Positions 1-8,534 of a DNA stretch of 64,000 bases are shown here, one piece after another. The stretch's first letter is position 1, and every line of letters begins with the position of its first letter. The stretch comes from J014 sp964486055 (GTDB taxonomy: Bacteria; Acidobacteriota; Blastocatellia; Pyrinomonadales; Pyrinomonadaceae): assembly GCA_964486055.1 (NCBI GenBank), contig CAZALE010000002.1, positions 62,001-126,000 of the forward strand. The letters run 5' to 3'. Both the position numbers and the translations under genes were made by a program. The notes under the pieces are model-generated. The model was not told the DNA's origin. It ran no database searches and saw only the letters and a program-made list of their open reading frames with translations.

Positions 1-729
1 CCAATTCATTACCAATACAATCCTGTAAAAACAGTAAAAACGAACGTAATGGGTGCCATCAACATGTTAGGACTTGCTAAGCGGGTAAAAGCTAGAATCC
101 TACAAGCCTCAACCTCAGAAGTCTACGGAGATCCACAGGTGCATCCCCAAACTGAAGATTACTGGGGAAATGTCAATCCAATAGGATTACGAAGCTGTTA
201 TGATGAAGGAAAAAGATTGGCAGAGACTCTTTTCATGGATTACCACCGGCAGAATGCTGTCGACACTAGAATAGCCAGAATATTCAATTGCTATGGCCCC
301 AGAATGCTTGAAAACGACGGAAGAGTAGTCTCTAATTTCATAGTCCAAGCCCTTCAGGATAAAGAACTAACCATCTATGGTGACGGAAGCCAAACACGCT
401 CCTTTTGCTACGTTGATGACATGATAGAAGGTCTAGTCAGATTGATGAATACCGAGGCAGAGGATATCCATCTACCAGTTAATCTGGGTAATCCTGAGGA
501 GTTTCGCATAAAAGAACTGGCAGAAGAGATAGGTAAATTACTAAATAAAGAAATCAAGCTTAAATACCTTCCGCTGCCACCAGACGACCCAAAACAAAGG
601 AGACCAAATATCGATAGGGCAAAGAAATTACTTAATTGGTTACCCAAGATCACCCTCTCTGAAGGATTAAAAGCAACGATAAATTATTTTTCCCAAAAGA
701 TAAAAGTAGGAAACACAGCAAAAGCTTAA
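1..729 (+). CDS. UDP-glucuronate decarboxylase (UDP-xylose synthase), 5' truncated
   Basis: The reading frame is open from base 1, so the N-terminus (including the Rossmann glycine motif) lies outside the window. The visible part begins with PIHYQYNPVKT and NMLGLAKR, characteristic of UDP-xylose synthases. The SDR active site is visible as STSEVYGDP followed by SCYDEGKR, which supplies the Tyr-x-x-x-Lys pair. Enzymes of this family oxidise and decarboxylate UDP-glucuronate to UDP-xylose in the cytoplasm. A second epimerase follows 35 nt downstream, so this looks like the tail of a surface-polysaccharide precursor operon. The internal ATG at 49 is not the true start, because conserved family sequence continues upstream of it. 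Confidence 0.9.
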   Translation, partial: PIHYQYNPVKTVKTNVMGAINMLGLAKRVKARILQASTSEVYGDPQVHPQTEDYWGNVNPIGLRSCYDEGKRLAETLFMDYHRQNAVDTRIARIFNCYGPRMLENDGRVVSNFIVQALQDKELTIYGDGSQTRSFCYVDDMIEGLVRLMNTEAEDIHLPVNLGNPEEFRIKELAEEIGKLLNKEIKLKYLPLPPDDPKQRRPNIDRAKKLLNWLPKITLSEGLKATINYFSQKIKVGNTAKA

Positions 730-764
730 AACTAGACTAATGAAGAAAAATAGGAGATCGATAT

Positions 765-1751
765 ATGAAAATTTTAATAACAGGCGGAGCTGGATTCATT
801 GGTTCACATTTAGCTGATAGACTCCACTCTGAAGGACATGAAGTCACGGTAATAGACAATCTTTCTACTGGCAGATATGCAAATATAGGACATTTGGAAG
901 GTAAAGAAAGATTTCGATTAATTATTGACACAGTCCTAAACGAAGACTTGATGGAAGAATTAATCAAGGAAGCTGACAGGGTGTTTCATATGGCAAGTGC
1001 GGTTGGAGTCAAACTGATAATGGAACGTCCGGTTCAAACTATAGAGACCATATTCAAAGGCACTGATGTGGTTCTCGGCTTCTGTGCTAGATATCGTAAA
1101 CGCGTTCTGATCCCATCGACATCAGAAGTTTATGGTAAGGGCACAGCTGTGCCGTTTCGAGAGGAAGACGATATTCTAAAAGGCTCGACATCAAAACATC
1201 GCTGGGCCTATGCTTGTGCTAAAGAGCTAGACGAATTTTTAGCCCTAGCACACTGGAAGGAATCTCGCCTACCAGTAGTCGTTGTAAGGCTCTTTAATAC
1301 CGTCGGACCTCGTCAGACGGGACAATACGGCATGGTAGTTCCTAGATTCGTGAAAGCCGCTATTGAAAATAAACCGCTGTCAGTTTATGGTGATGGCACT
1401 CAATCAAGGTGCTTTGCTCACGTGGCAGATGTCGTAGATGCTCTAATAAAACTTCTGGAAACCCCAGCCTGCTTTGGTCAAGTCATAAATATAGGAAACG
1501 ATAAAGAAATTACAATAAAACACTTGGCTGAAAAGGTCATAGAATTGACCGGTAGTAGTAGCGAGATTCAATACGTGCCCTACGAAAGCGTTTATGGAGA
1601 TGGATTTGAGGATATGAAACGGCGGGTTCCATCATTGGAAAAAGCTCGTCGATTAATAGGTTACAATCCAACTCGAACCTTAGAGGATATCATCGATGAT
1701 GTAGCAAAAAATTTTCGCAAGGAGCTCGAACCTGAGGGAGTAGCAATTTGA
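765..1751 (+). CDS. NAD-dependent epimerase/dehydratase (extended SDR)
   Basis: This 328-residue protein begins with the NAD-binding motif TGGAGFIGSH (residues 6-15). It has PSTSEVYG (117-124) and Y149-A-C-A-K153, the catalytic Tyr-x-x-x-Lys pair of extended SDR enzymes. The sequence resembles GalE/RmlB-type nucleotide-sugar epimerases, but the exact sugar cannot be told from sequence alone. The ATG is preceded by AGGAG at good spacing. Its stop codon overlaps the start of the next gene (TGATG), and it lies just after the UDP-xylose synthase, so all three are probably co-transcribed. UDP-glucose, UDP-glucuronate or a related nucleotide sugar is the likely substrate class. Confidence 0.85.
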   Translation: MKILITGGAGFIGSHLADRLHSEGHEVTVIDNLSTGRYANIGHLEGKERFRLIIDTVLNEDLMEELIKEADRVFHMASAVGVKLIMERPVQTIETIFKGTDVVLGFCARYRKRVLIPSTSEVYGKGTAVPFREEDDILKGSTSKHRWAYACAKELDEFLALAHWKESRLPVVVVRLFNTVGPRQTGQYGMVVPRFVKAAIENKPLSVYGDGTQSRCFAHVADVVDALIKLLETPACFGQVINIGNDKEITIKHLAEKVIELTGSSSEIQYVPYESVYGDGFEDMKRRVPSLEKARRLIGYNPTRTLEDIIDDVAKNFRKELEPEGVAI

Positions 1752-2356
1752 TGAAGTTTCTGTCAATACTAGCCACACTAATGCTACTTTTTACCTCGTC
1801 ATTCGCACAAGGTACTGGTACCCTAAAGGGCAAAGTGCGCACTAGCGAAGGTAAAGCCTTATCCGACGTTCTCATAACGGCTAAAAAGGACGATAAAGAA
1901 ATTAAATCAACTAAAACTAATTCTAAGGGTGAGTTTTTGATGACCTTAGATGAAGGAAAATATAACTTAGTATTCACGAAAAAAGGGTACAGTCTAGGAA
2001 TCCTCTATAACGTTGTAGTTGTTAAAAGCAAAACAACTGACTTGGGTGATAGATTGATTTTGAACATTGATCAAGGCACTTTGGTCATCATCAAGGGTAG
2101 CGTCTTCAATGCAGATGGACTGAGCATACCAGAGGCTAAGGTAGAAATTGAAAGAATCCTATCCGATGGTACAACTAAAAAACTCGATTCAACCTATACC
2201 AACATTTCCGGCGAGTTCACATTCAAGTTTCCTGAGGAACCAGCAAGATTCCGTGTTACTGCAACTAAAGACGGAATCTCATCCAGCAAAGAAATATCTG
2301 TCGATATAGCCGCAGTTTATCGTTTATCTATCAAATTAAATGTACCCAAAAAATAA
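1751..2356 (+). CDS. Exported protein with two carboxypeptidase-regulatory-like (Ig-like) domains
   Basis: The 201-residue product starts with a clear signal peptide (MKFLSILATLMLLFTSSFAQ). Two beta-sandwich repeats of the CarboxypepD_reg type follow at about residues 24-95 and 112-198. Each has the 'G.V....G.pl..v.I......T.s.G.f.' pattern, seen here as TKTNSKGEFLMTL and TYTNISGEFTFKF. Such domains usually mediate binding or structural roles in the periplasm or on the cell surface. I take the ATG at 1751 rather than the TTG one codon earlier. The start overlaps the epimerase stop by one base, suggesting translational coupling. Confidence 0.75.
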   Translation: MKFLSILATLMLLFTSSFAQGTGTLKGKVRTSEGKALSDVLITAKKDDKEIKSTKTNSKGEFLMTLDEGKYNLVFTKKGYSLGILYNVVVVKSKTTDLGDRLILNIDQGTLVIIKGSVFNADGLSIPEAKVEIERILSDGTTKKLDSTYTNISGEFTFKFPEEPARFRVTATKDGISSSKEISVDIAAVYRLSIKLNVPKK

Positions 2357-2363
2357 CATCAAC

Positions 2364-2426
2364 AAAGGTCTGGCAGTTTAGCTGACATAAAGTTGCGCCA
2401 TGAAAAAACGCCGGACCTTTTTATTT
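2364..2426 (+). terminator. Probable rho-independent terminator
   Basis: The arms AAAGGTCTGGC (2364-2374) and GCCGGACCTTT (2410-2420) pair over 11 positions with one G-U wobble and are followed by a T-rich tract. The loop is long (about 35 nt). The position directly after the exported Ig-like protein fits termination of the epimerase operon. Confidence 0.6.
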
Positions 2427-2511
2427 CTTTTGATTTTTGATTGACTCAACTCGGATTTTACTACTTAAAAAATTCTGTCAAAGAGAATCGTACCTTAAGA
2501 AACAAATTAGC

Positions 2512-3147
2512 TCAGCTATTTATCAAATCCAGCTTACCTTCTTTCTCAATTTCCTCTCTAATCTTGCTACAAATTAGTGTAATTCCTATTTCGTTGCTGC
2601 CACCTTCCGGAATGATCATGTCAGCATGGCGTTTCGATGGTTCTACAAACTCGAGGTGCATTGGCCTTACAGTTCGCAGATATTGGTCAATTACCGATTC
2701 AACCGTTCTTCCACGTTCAGCTATATCTCTCTGCAAACGGCGTATGAATCGAATATCATCCGGCGTGTCAACGAAAATCTTTATATCCAATAAATCCAAT
2801 ATTCGAGACTCAGCAAAAATCAGGATTCCCTCTACAATGATTACTGGCTTCGGCTCCACGTGCTGTGTCTTCTCACTTCTTGTATGAGTCCTAAAATCAT
2901 AGATAGGCATCTCGATCGCCTGTCCCATCTTTAATTTTCTAATGTGAGTCACGAGTAAATCAGTGTCAATCGAATCAGGATGATCAAAATTAGCTTGATG
3001 CCTCTCGTCCAAAGGCATATCTGCCAAATTTCGGTAATAAGAATCTTGTGTGATCAAAATCACTTTATCGCTGCCAACTGTCTCAATTATTTTTCTTGCA
3101 ATGGTAGTCTTACCGGAGCCGGTTCCTCCACAAATCCCAATAATCAT
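2512..3147 (-). CDS. udk: Uridine kinase
   Basis: The 211-residue product opens with MIIGICGGTGSGKTT, a Walker A motif (GGTGSGKT, residues 7-14) placed exactly where uridine/cytidine kinases have it. ITQDSYYRNL and FDHPDSID match the substrate-binding segments of Udk, and VEGILIF supplies the Walker B-like strand. The enzyme phosphorylates uridine and cytidine to UMP and CMP for pyrimidine salvage. The frame extends 13 codons further upstream, but the family normally begins at this methionine, so the shorter start is preferred. It is encoded alone and faces the preceding operon. Confidence 0.92.
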   Translation of the reverse strand: MIIGICGGTGSGKTTIARKIIETVGSDKVILITQDSYYRNLADMPLDERHQANFDHPDSIDTDLLVTHIRKLKMGQAIEMPIYDFRTHTRSEKTQHVEPKPVIIVEGILIFAESRILDLLDIKIFVDTPDDIRFIRRLQRDIAERGRTVESVIDQYLRTVRPMHLEFVEPSKRHADMIIPEGGSNEIGITLICSKIREEIEKEGKLDLINS

Positions 3148-3307
3148 ACAGCAAAGATTTTGAGACAAGCAGATGTGTTTAGTCAAAACTAAAATGCTCT
3201 TTTAAGTGCTATCGAGTTTACAGCCGTCACGAATAATGAGTCTGGAGCGTAAAATTTAAGCTTAGAAAGTTTGCAAAAAACACAATTTACTTGTAAACAT
3301 AAACTTT

Positions 3308-3853
3308 ATGCATCCCAGGGTTTGGCGGCGCATTTCATCTCATTTAGTGGCGGATTGTAAAGTATTTGCAGTTACGCAAAGATTGATGGAGAGTGAAAAT
3401 AAAAGTATAGATACTTACGTAATAGAAAATCCTGATTGGGTAAATATCATAGCCTTAACAGCTGAGATGCAGGTAGTCTTGATAGAGCAATTCAGGTATG
3501 GAATCGAGAAAGTAATTCTCGAATTACCTGGTGGTATGATAGACGAAGGTGAAGACGCAGAAAGAGCCGCTCGTCGCGAGCTCTTAGAGGAAACTGGATT
3601 TTCTGCAGAAAAGTTTATGCTCCTTGGCATATCCAATCCTAATCCTGCCATTCAAAACAATCAGATCTATCATTATCTGGCCATAAATGCCAGAAAAACT
3701 TCTGATACAGACTTCGATGAAAATGAATCAATTTCGACAAAATTGGTGCCAATCAAAGAAACCGACTATCTCATAAAAAGTGGTAAAATAACACATTCGC
3801 TCGTCATATCTGCTTTTCATTATTTCTCTCTTTGGCAAAAAGATTTTAGTTGA
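3308..3853 (+). CDS. NUDIX hydrolase, ADP-ribose pyrophosphatase-like
   Basis: This 181-residue protein has a complete Nudix box at residues 76-98 (G-x5-E-x7-REL-x-EE-x-GF), ending in RRELLEETGF. The N-terminal part (RVWRRISSHLVADCKVF, then IALTAEMQVVLIEQFRYG) matches the beta-sheet domain of the ADP-ribose pyrophosphatase branch. These enzymes hydrolyse nucleoside diphosphate compounds such as ADP-ribose using Mg2+. The substrate is inferred from the family, not proven. Two genes on the same strand follow closely. Confidence 0.85.
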   Translation: MHPRVWRRISSHLVADCKVFAVTQRLMESENKSIDTYVIENPDWVNIIALTAEMQVVLIEQFRYGIEKVILELPGGMIDEGEDAERAARRELLEETGFSAEKFMLLGISNPNPAIQNNQIYHYLAINARKTSDTDFDENESISTKLVPIKETDYLIKSGKITHSLVISAFHYFSLWQKDFS

Positions 3854-3869
3854 TAGAATTTTTTAAATT

Positions 3870-4214
3870 ATGGAAGTGCAACTCCTAAAATTGGCCCATG
3901 CTAGAAGCGGTGATAAGGGAGACACAGTAAATATAGGCCTGATTGCATTAAAGGACGAGTTTTTTCCTATTCTCCTGCGGGAAGTAACTGCAGAAAAAGT
4001 AAAACAACATTTTGGAGAAATGGTAAAGGGACACGTCGAGAGATTTGAGCTTCACAATCTAAAAGCTCTAAATTTTTTACTACATGGTGCACTAGGTGGT
4101 GGCGGTACCCTGAGCCTTATGACGGACGCACAAGGCAAGACTTTTTCAACCGCTTTACTACGTATGAAAGTTCAACTCTCTGATGAAGAGGCTAAGACAC
4201 TAGGAATCGCCTAA
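3870..4214 (+). CDS. AtuA C-terminal-domain-like small protein
   Basis: The product is 114 residues and starts with LLKLAHARSGDKGDTVNIGLIA. It also contains HGALGGGGTLSL, the signature of the C-terminal domain of AtuA (acyclic terpene utilisation) and related DUF1446 proteins. In those proteins it is fused to a larger N-terminal domain; here it stands alone. Its biochemical role is not established. It ends 5 nt before a crotonase-family gene, which suggests a shared acyl-CoA pathway such as branched-chain or terpenoid breakdown, but that link is inferred from context only. Confidence 0.75.
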   Translation: MEVQLLKLAHARSGDKGDTVNIGLIALKDEFFPILLREVTAEKVKQHFGEMVKGHVERFELHNLKALNFLLHGALGGGGTLSLMTDAQGKTFSTALLRMKVQLSDEEAKTLGIA

Positions 4215-4219
4215 TACAT

Positions 4220-4981
4220 ATGTCTGAAATTCTATACGAAGTCCAGGACAAAATAGCACATGTAACGTTGAATAGACCAGAAAAACGTAATGCTCTGAAT
4301 GAAGCATTGATAAATTCTCTTAAGGAAGTTCTACAGCAAATCGATAGGGATTCTTCGTTAAACGCAGTCGTTATCAGAGGAGCGGGGACAGATTTCTGCG
4401 CAGGCGCTGACTTATCCTCTCTTAGAAAAATATCTGAGAGCGATATTTTGCAGAATCTATCCGATGCAGAAAAACTAATGGATCTTTTCCTTTTATTGCG
4501 GCGTCTTAAATTACCAGTAATTGCAGCCGTTACTGGTAGAGCTTTAGCTGGTGGATGCGGATTAGCTACAGCGTGCGACATTGTCCTTGCTGCTAAATCT
4601 GCAAGTTTCGGTTATCCAGAGGTCAAAATAGGTTTCGTTCCTGCAATGGTGACTGCCATCTTACGTAGAAATATTTCTGAGAAAAAAGCTTTCGAACTCA
4701 TAACGCAGGGATTCATCTTTTCAGCAGAGCAAGCAGAGAAAATCGGTCTTGTCAATCGCGTTTTTGATGATGAAACCTTCGAACAAAGCGTAAAAGAGTA
4801 TGTATCGGTATATAACAAACTTCCAAAATCTGCCGTAAGCCTCTCTAAAAAACTTCTATATCAGCTGGACACGCTTGATTTCACTTCTGCTTTACAAATA
4901 GGCGCTGGGATCAATACAATAGCTAGATTTACTGATGAATGCAAAGCTGGCATTGAAAAATTTCTCTCTAAAAAGGAGTAA
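4220..4981 (+). CDS. Enoyl-CoA hydratase/isomerase family protein
   Basis: This crotonase-fold protein of 253 residues has CAGADLSSL (60-68) and GRALAGGCGLATACD (106-120), which form the CoA-binding oxyanion hole. Of the two catalytic glutamates of classical crotonase, the second (E134 in YPEVKIG) is kept. The first is replaced by Gly114 in GGCGLA. The same substitution is, as far as I recall, common in methylglutaconyl-CoA-hydratase-like branches. Direct linkage to an AtuA-C-like gene is consistent with a leucine/terpene-type acyl-CoA route. The precise substrate is unknown. Confidence 0.85.
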   Translation: MSEILYEVQDKIAHVTLNRPEKRNALNEALINSLKEVLQQIDRDSSLNAVVIRGAGTDFCAGADLSSLRKISESDILQNLSDAEKLMDLFLLLRRLKLPVIAAVTGRALAGGCGLATACDIVLAAKSASFGYPEVKIGFVPAMVTAILRRNISEKKAFELITQGFIFSAEQAEKIGLVNRVFDDETFEQSVKEYVSVYNKLPKSAVSLSKKLLYQLDTLDFTSALQIGAGINTIARFTDECKAGIEKFLSKKE

Positions 4982-5031
4982 CTTCAGAATTAAGCATGAT
5001 CTATTCGTTGAATTCGAAAAAAGTGAGATTG

Positions 5032-5511
5032 TTATTCGGATCGCCAATCAGGTAATTTAGGTATCGCATCTTTTACCTTTCTTACATAAATAGAGGCTCC
5101 TTCTATTCTTGTAATCATGACTTTTTCGCCTTGATTTAGTGGCTCTTCACCCTCCTCAGGATATGCTCTCCAAACCGAACCATAAACCTTCACTGCAGCC
5201 TCATTTAATACTCCTTTGCTTGATTCAGTGACTATTCCGATCTTGCCAGGCAATGCTTCTATTCCTATCGCTACCTTCGTTTCAGTATTTAGAAATTTAA
5301 CGAGGATTTGCCTTGAGAGTAATGTTAGAGCAGCTGAAACAATAGCAAATACCAGAAACTGAGTAACATAGCCAAATCCTAGCAAATTCATTAATCCAGC
5401 CAAGAGAGCACCAATACCAAACCATAGCAATACAAATCCAAGCGTGAAAATTTCAGCCACGATGAATATAACACCGATTACTATCCAAATAATCCATCCG
5501 TATTGATCCAT
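5032..5511 (-). CDS. NfeD family membrane protein
   Basis: This 159-residue protein has hydrophobic helices over about residues 5-70 (WIIWIVIGVIFIVAEIFTLG onward). A soluble C-terminal beta-rich domain follows (IGKLPGKIG-type region, VYGSVWRAYPEEGEEPLNQGEKVMI), as in the short NfeD class with an OB-fold domain. NfeD proteins are usually partnered with stomatin-like proteins in membrane quality control, but no stomatin gene is adjacent here. It converges on the crotonase gene. Confidence 0.82.
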   Translation of the reverse strand: MDQYGWIIWIVIGVIFIVAEIFTLGFVLLWFGIGALLAGLMNLLGFGYVTQFLVFAIVSAALTLLSRQILVKFLNTETKVAIGIEALPGKIGIVTESSKGVLNEAAVKVYGSVWRAYPEEGEEPLNQGEKVMITRIEGASIYVRKVKDAIPKLPDWRSE

Positions 5512-5635
5512 AGCTTTGTTTTCCGAGGTCCTTGAGAAAACTCAAAATATAGGTTTTGTCAGCACCGTTCCTCTGTGATAATCTAATCGTATTGAAGCAC
5601 TATTTGACCTGAAAATCAAATTTTTATTTGGAAAA

Positions 5636-5724
5636 GCTGGGGTGGCGGAATAGGTAGACGCACAGGACTTAAAATCCTGTGGAGCGTAAGCTCCATGCGG
5701 GTTCGAGTCCCGCCCTCAGCACCA
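5636..5724 (+). tRNA. tRNA-Leu (anticodon UAA)
   Basis: A full cloverleaf can be drawn. The acceptor stem GCTGGGG pairs with CCTCAGC with one G-U pair. The anticodon stem CAGGA/TCCTG encloses CTTAAAA, with the anticodon TAA at 5670-5672. A long variable arm (GGAGCGTAAGCTCC) is typical of tRNA-Leu. The T arm is GCGGG-TTCGAGT-CCCGC, and CCA is encoded at 5722-5724. Confidence 0.97.
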
Positions 5725-5782
5725 AACAAAATCATTCAAAACTCTACGGAAAAACCTTGGGATAAACTTTTTAAAAATTACC

Positions 5783-6394
5783 ATAAAGTCACCTCTGAGA
5801 TCGTTACTATTACTTTGTCTTCTCTGTTGTGTTAACTCGGTTAATTCACAAACTCCGACAGCGACTATATATACACTAACTGCAGGAACCATAATAGAGG
5901 CTGAACTAAATGACCCTATCGGTTCAGCTTTTTCTTCAATAAATGATGTTTTCACTCTCAGCATCACAAAGCCATTAATAGTTAACAAAATTGAAGTACT
6001 GCCTGCCGGAACGATAATAGAAGGTCGTGTGACAAATGTAAGACGCGCCGATAAATTCAGTAAAAATGGTCTTATCAGTGTAAAACTTGAGTATCTGAGG
6101 CTTAGCAATAGTACTAAGAGACTTATAGACGCAGACATAATAGACTTCCCAAAATTAAGGTCTAAAACCTTGAGACGAGTGGCTATTTATTCAACTTTAG
6201 CAGGAATAATCGGAGGAATAACCACTCTCATCTTAGCTCAAAGAGAGAATACAGCTGTAATCATTGCTGCTGCCTCCACCATCGGTGCTACCTTAGCACT
6301 GACTCAATCAGGAGAAAATATAACCATAAAAACCGGTGAAAAACTCAAGCTTAGATTAAATAAAGATCTGATTTTGCCAACCCAGGATTTTTAA
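5783..6394 (+). CDS. Exported protein with VirB10/TrbI-like 'PAGT' segments; non-standard start codon
   Basis: The frame is open from just after the tRNA and encodes a signal-peptide-like stretch (KSPLRSLLLLCLLCCVNSVNSQ). Two 'AGTIIE' repeats follow (LTAGTIIEAELNDPIGSAF and LPAGTIIEGRVTNV), of the kind found in VirB10/TrbI-like beta domains. Near the C-terminus are two hydrophobic segments (IYSTLAGIIGGITTLILA and AVIIAAASTIGATLAL). No ATG, GTG or TTG occurs in frame between the preceding stop at 5687 and the GTG at 6029. The GTG would cut off the signal peptide and half the domain. ATA at 5783 (ATA AAG TCA) sits exactly where an ATG would be expected; ATT 5777 and CTG 5795 are alternatives. 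Function unknown. Confidence 0.65.
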   Translation: MKSPLRSLLLLCLLCCVNSVNSQTPTATIYTLTAGTIIEAELNDPIGSAFSSINDVFTLSITKPLIVNKIEVLPAGTIIEGRVTNVRRADKFSKNGLISVKLEYLRLSNSTKRLIDADIIDFPKLRSKTLRRVAIYSTLAGIIGGITTLILAQRENTAVIIAAASTIGATLALTQSGENITIKTGEKLKLRLNKDLILPTQDF

Positions 6395-6482
6395 ATTGAT
6401 TCTTACGACGTGATAAAATGCAACTATCGGTTAAATAAAAACGTAATTCAAATTGCAATCTAGTTAAAAAGGAGAGAGACTC

Positions 6483-6812
6483 ATGTCCGAAAACGAACCT
6501 GGAATAGAGAGAAAACAAGATCAAAGCTTAATTCACATTGGTTCACCGGTAAAAGGGAAAGATGAATTCTTAAGTGAATGGGGGCTTGATGAGTATCAAC
6601 AAAAACTTCAGGAAGGTGCGATGAAAGCTAAGGAGTATATAAACGAAAAATTCAATCAGGCAAATGAGAAATTTAAAGAAATATCTAATAAAGATCCAAA
6701 GGAATTGATCGAAGATGCCAAGGAGTTCGTCAAGAAAAATCCTGGTCAGGCAGTTCTCATATCAGCTGCAGTCGGACTCATACTCGGTGTGTTACTAAGA
6801 GGACGAAGATAG
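6483..6812 (+). CDS. DUF883/ElaB-like membrane-anchored protein
   Basis: This 109-residue protein has a charged, helical, probably coiled-coil middle (KLQEGAMKAKEYINEKFNQ). It ends in a single membrane anchor followed by arginines (NPGQAVLISAAVGLILGVLLRGRR). That layout matches the YqjD/ElaB/DUF883 group, whose E. coli members associate with the inner membrane and ribosomes in stationary phase. The start is supported by AAAGGAGAG a few bases upstream. Role here is unknown. Confidence 0.75.
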   Translation: MSENEPGIERKQDQSLIHIGSPVKGKDEFLSEWGLDEYQQKLQEGAMKAKEYINEKFNQANEKFKEISNKDPKELIEDAKEFVKKNPGQAVLISAAVGLILGVLLRGRR

Positions 6813-6916
6813 CTGCAAAAAAATCTAACCGGAAAAAACTTTAATTTTAGATACTCGTCTTAAAGCTCTGCTAGATTTCTAAATGAATTTTGGAGATTCT
6901 TCTTATCTGAAGCCCT

Positions 6917-7390
6917 ATGAATGAGAGAAAATCTTTGCAGGAGACTTATGCACCTAACAGTATCTGCTTCGGATGTGGAGTTAAGAATGAGAAGGGATTA
7001 CGAATTAGAAGCTTTCCATCTGAGAATGAAGATGAAGTTATCGCTGAGTGGAGAGCTGAACCACATCACCAAGCTTTTCCTGGAATGCTAAATGGCGGCA
7101 TAATTGGAGCTTTGTTAGACTGCCATTCGAATTGGACGGCAGCTTATTTTCTCATGAAAAAACATGATAAGCAAAAACCTGACTGCACGGTAACAGCAGA
7201 TTATTGTGTGAAACTACTACGGCCAACTCCATTTGATACTACTATTTATTTGCGCGCAAGAGTTGTAGACTCCCAGATGGATAGAGCAGTTGTGGAGGCG
7301 GAATTAATAGCGAATGACAAAATTTGCGCTACTTGCCGAGGTACCTTCGTTATAGTTAAAGAAGGACATCCCGCGTTTCATCGCTGGTAG
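6917..7390 (+). CDS. PaaI-type hotdog thioesterase
   Basis: The 157-residue product has the hotdog-fold core with FPGMLNGGIIGALLDCHSNW, matching the 'HGG...D' helix of PaaI-like acyl-CoA thioesterases. It also has a strand VTADYCVKLLRPTP. An N-terminal CFGCGVKNEKGL motif is common in this subgroup. It probably hydrolyses an acyl-CoA, but the substrate cannot be deduced. It ends 4 nt before the next gene on the same strand, so the two are probably co-transcribed. Confidence 0.8.
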   Translation: MNERKSLQETYAPNSICFGCGVKNEKGLRIRSFPSENEDEVIAEWRAEPHHQAFPGMLNGGIIGALLDCHSNWTAAYFLMKKHDKQKPDCTVTADYCVKLLRPTPFDTTIYLRARVVDSQMDRAVVEAELIANDKICATCRGTFVIVKEGHPAFHRW

Positions 7391-7394
7391 AAAA

Positions 7395-8519
7395 ATGAAT
7401 GAAGAAATACGCTCCCTTTTCCCTGCCCTAAGTAATTTTGTCTACTTGAATAATGCTGCTGTTTCACCTATTCCAACTCCATCCGTAGAAGCCGTAATTT
7501 CACAACTTAGGGATGTCTCCGAAAATGGAGCTCTAAATTATACTAACTGGGTTGCTACGAAGGAGAGAACCCGAAAATTAGTTGCTGAGATGCTCTCTGT
7601 GCAACCGGAAGAAATAGCATTCATGAGAAATACTTCAGACGGATTCTCAGCCGTAGCGATGGGATTACAATGGAAGGAAGATGACAATATAGTCACTTTC
7701 GAGGGAGAGTTTCCCAGCAACTTTTATCCTTGGAAAATGATAAGCGATCGTTTTGGTGTCGAACTCAGGATATGCCCCAAAAGAAACGCTTTGATTGATA
7801 TTGAAGAGCTCATTCGATTAGTTGATAAAAACACAAAAGTCATCGCACTTAGTGCCGTTCAATTTGACACTGGATTTAAAGTTGACTTAGAGAGGATCGG
7901 CAGCGTTGCCAGAAAATATGATGCACTGTTCGCTGTAGATATAATCCAAGCCTTTGGCGCCTTAGAGCTTAACCTAAGAGAACAGTTTGTTGATATTGCC
8001 GCGGGATCCTCTCATAAATGGCTATGCGCTCCTGAGGGATGTGGAATTCTGTATATTTCCCAGCGCGCAAGAGATAGAATATTTCCCTCATTCGTAGGCT
8101 GGATAAGCGTCATAGATCCATGGGATTTCGATAACAAGCAGCAAAGCTGGAAACCTAATGCCCTGGCTCTCGAGTCCGGCACATCTTGCAGTAGTCTTTT
8201 CTACGGCTTAGAAAAAAGTCTCGAAATTATAAAAAATGTCGGCATAAAAAACATAGAGATTTATTTGGAAAAACTCACCGATCATTTATGCGAACGCTTG
8301 AGTTCAAAGGGTTATCAAATCATCAGCTCACGTAAAAATGGCGAAAAATCGCAAATAGTGGCCATAATTCCTAAGTCCGGAGATGATCACATCAAAATTA
8401 CCAAGGATCTTGAGAGACGAGGGATAATCGTTTCAGCTCGCAATGGTTTTGTACGAATCGCCCCTCACTTTTTTAATAATGAAAATGACATCGAATTATT
8501 GATAGAAAATCTGCCATGA
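7395..8519 (+). CDS. Class V aminotransferase (cysteine-desulfurase-like superfamily)
   Basis: This 374-residue PLP enzyme begins with VYLNNAAVSPIP, which is typical of class V aminotransferases. The phosphate-binding region is RNTSDGFSAVA, VDIIQAFGALEL holds the PLP-contacting Asp, and Lys208 in AAGSSHKWLCAPEG is the Schiff-base lysine. It lacks the 'GSACSS' loop of true cysteine desulfurases, so isopenicillin-epimerase-like or kynureninase-like chemistry is more likely. The substrate is undetermined. It converges on the PQQ-dehydrogenase gene with a 15-nt gap. Confidence 0.82.
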   Translation: MNEEIRSLFPALSNFVYLNNAAVSPIPTPSVEAVISQLRDVSENGALNYTNWVATKERTRKLVAEMLSVQPEEIAFMRNTSDGFSAVAMGLQWKEDDNIVTFEGEFPSNFYPWKMISDRFGVELRICPKRNALIDIEELIRLVDKNTKVIALSAVQFDTGFKVDLERIGSVARKYDALFAVDIIQAFGALELNLREQFVDIAAGSSHKWLCAPEGCGILYISQRARDRIFPSFVGWISVIDPWDFDNKQQSWKPNALALESGTSCSSLFYGLEKSLEIIKNVGIKNIEIYLEKLTDHLCERLSSKGYQIISSRKNGEKSQIVAIIPKSGDDHIKITKDLERRGIIVSARNGFVRIAPHFFNNENDIELLIENLP

Positions 8520-8534
8520 AGTGATGCGAAATCG

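Noticed and set aside
5716..6138. 140-codon minus-strand frame over the region after tRNA-Leu
   Set aside because: It is antisense to a plus-strand frame with a signal peptide, PAGT repeats and sensible composition; the minus-strand translation resembles no family.
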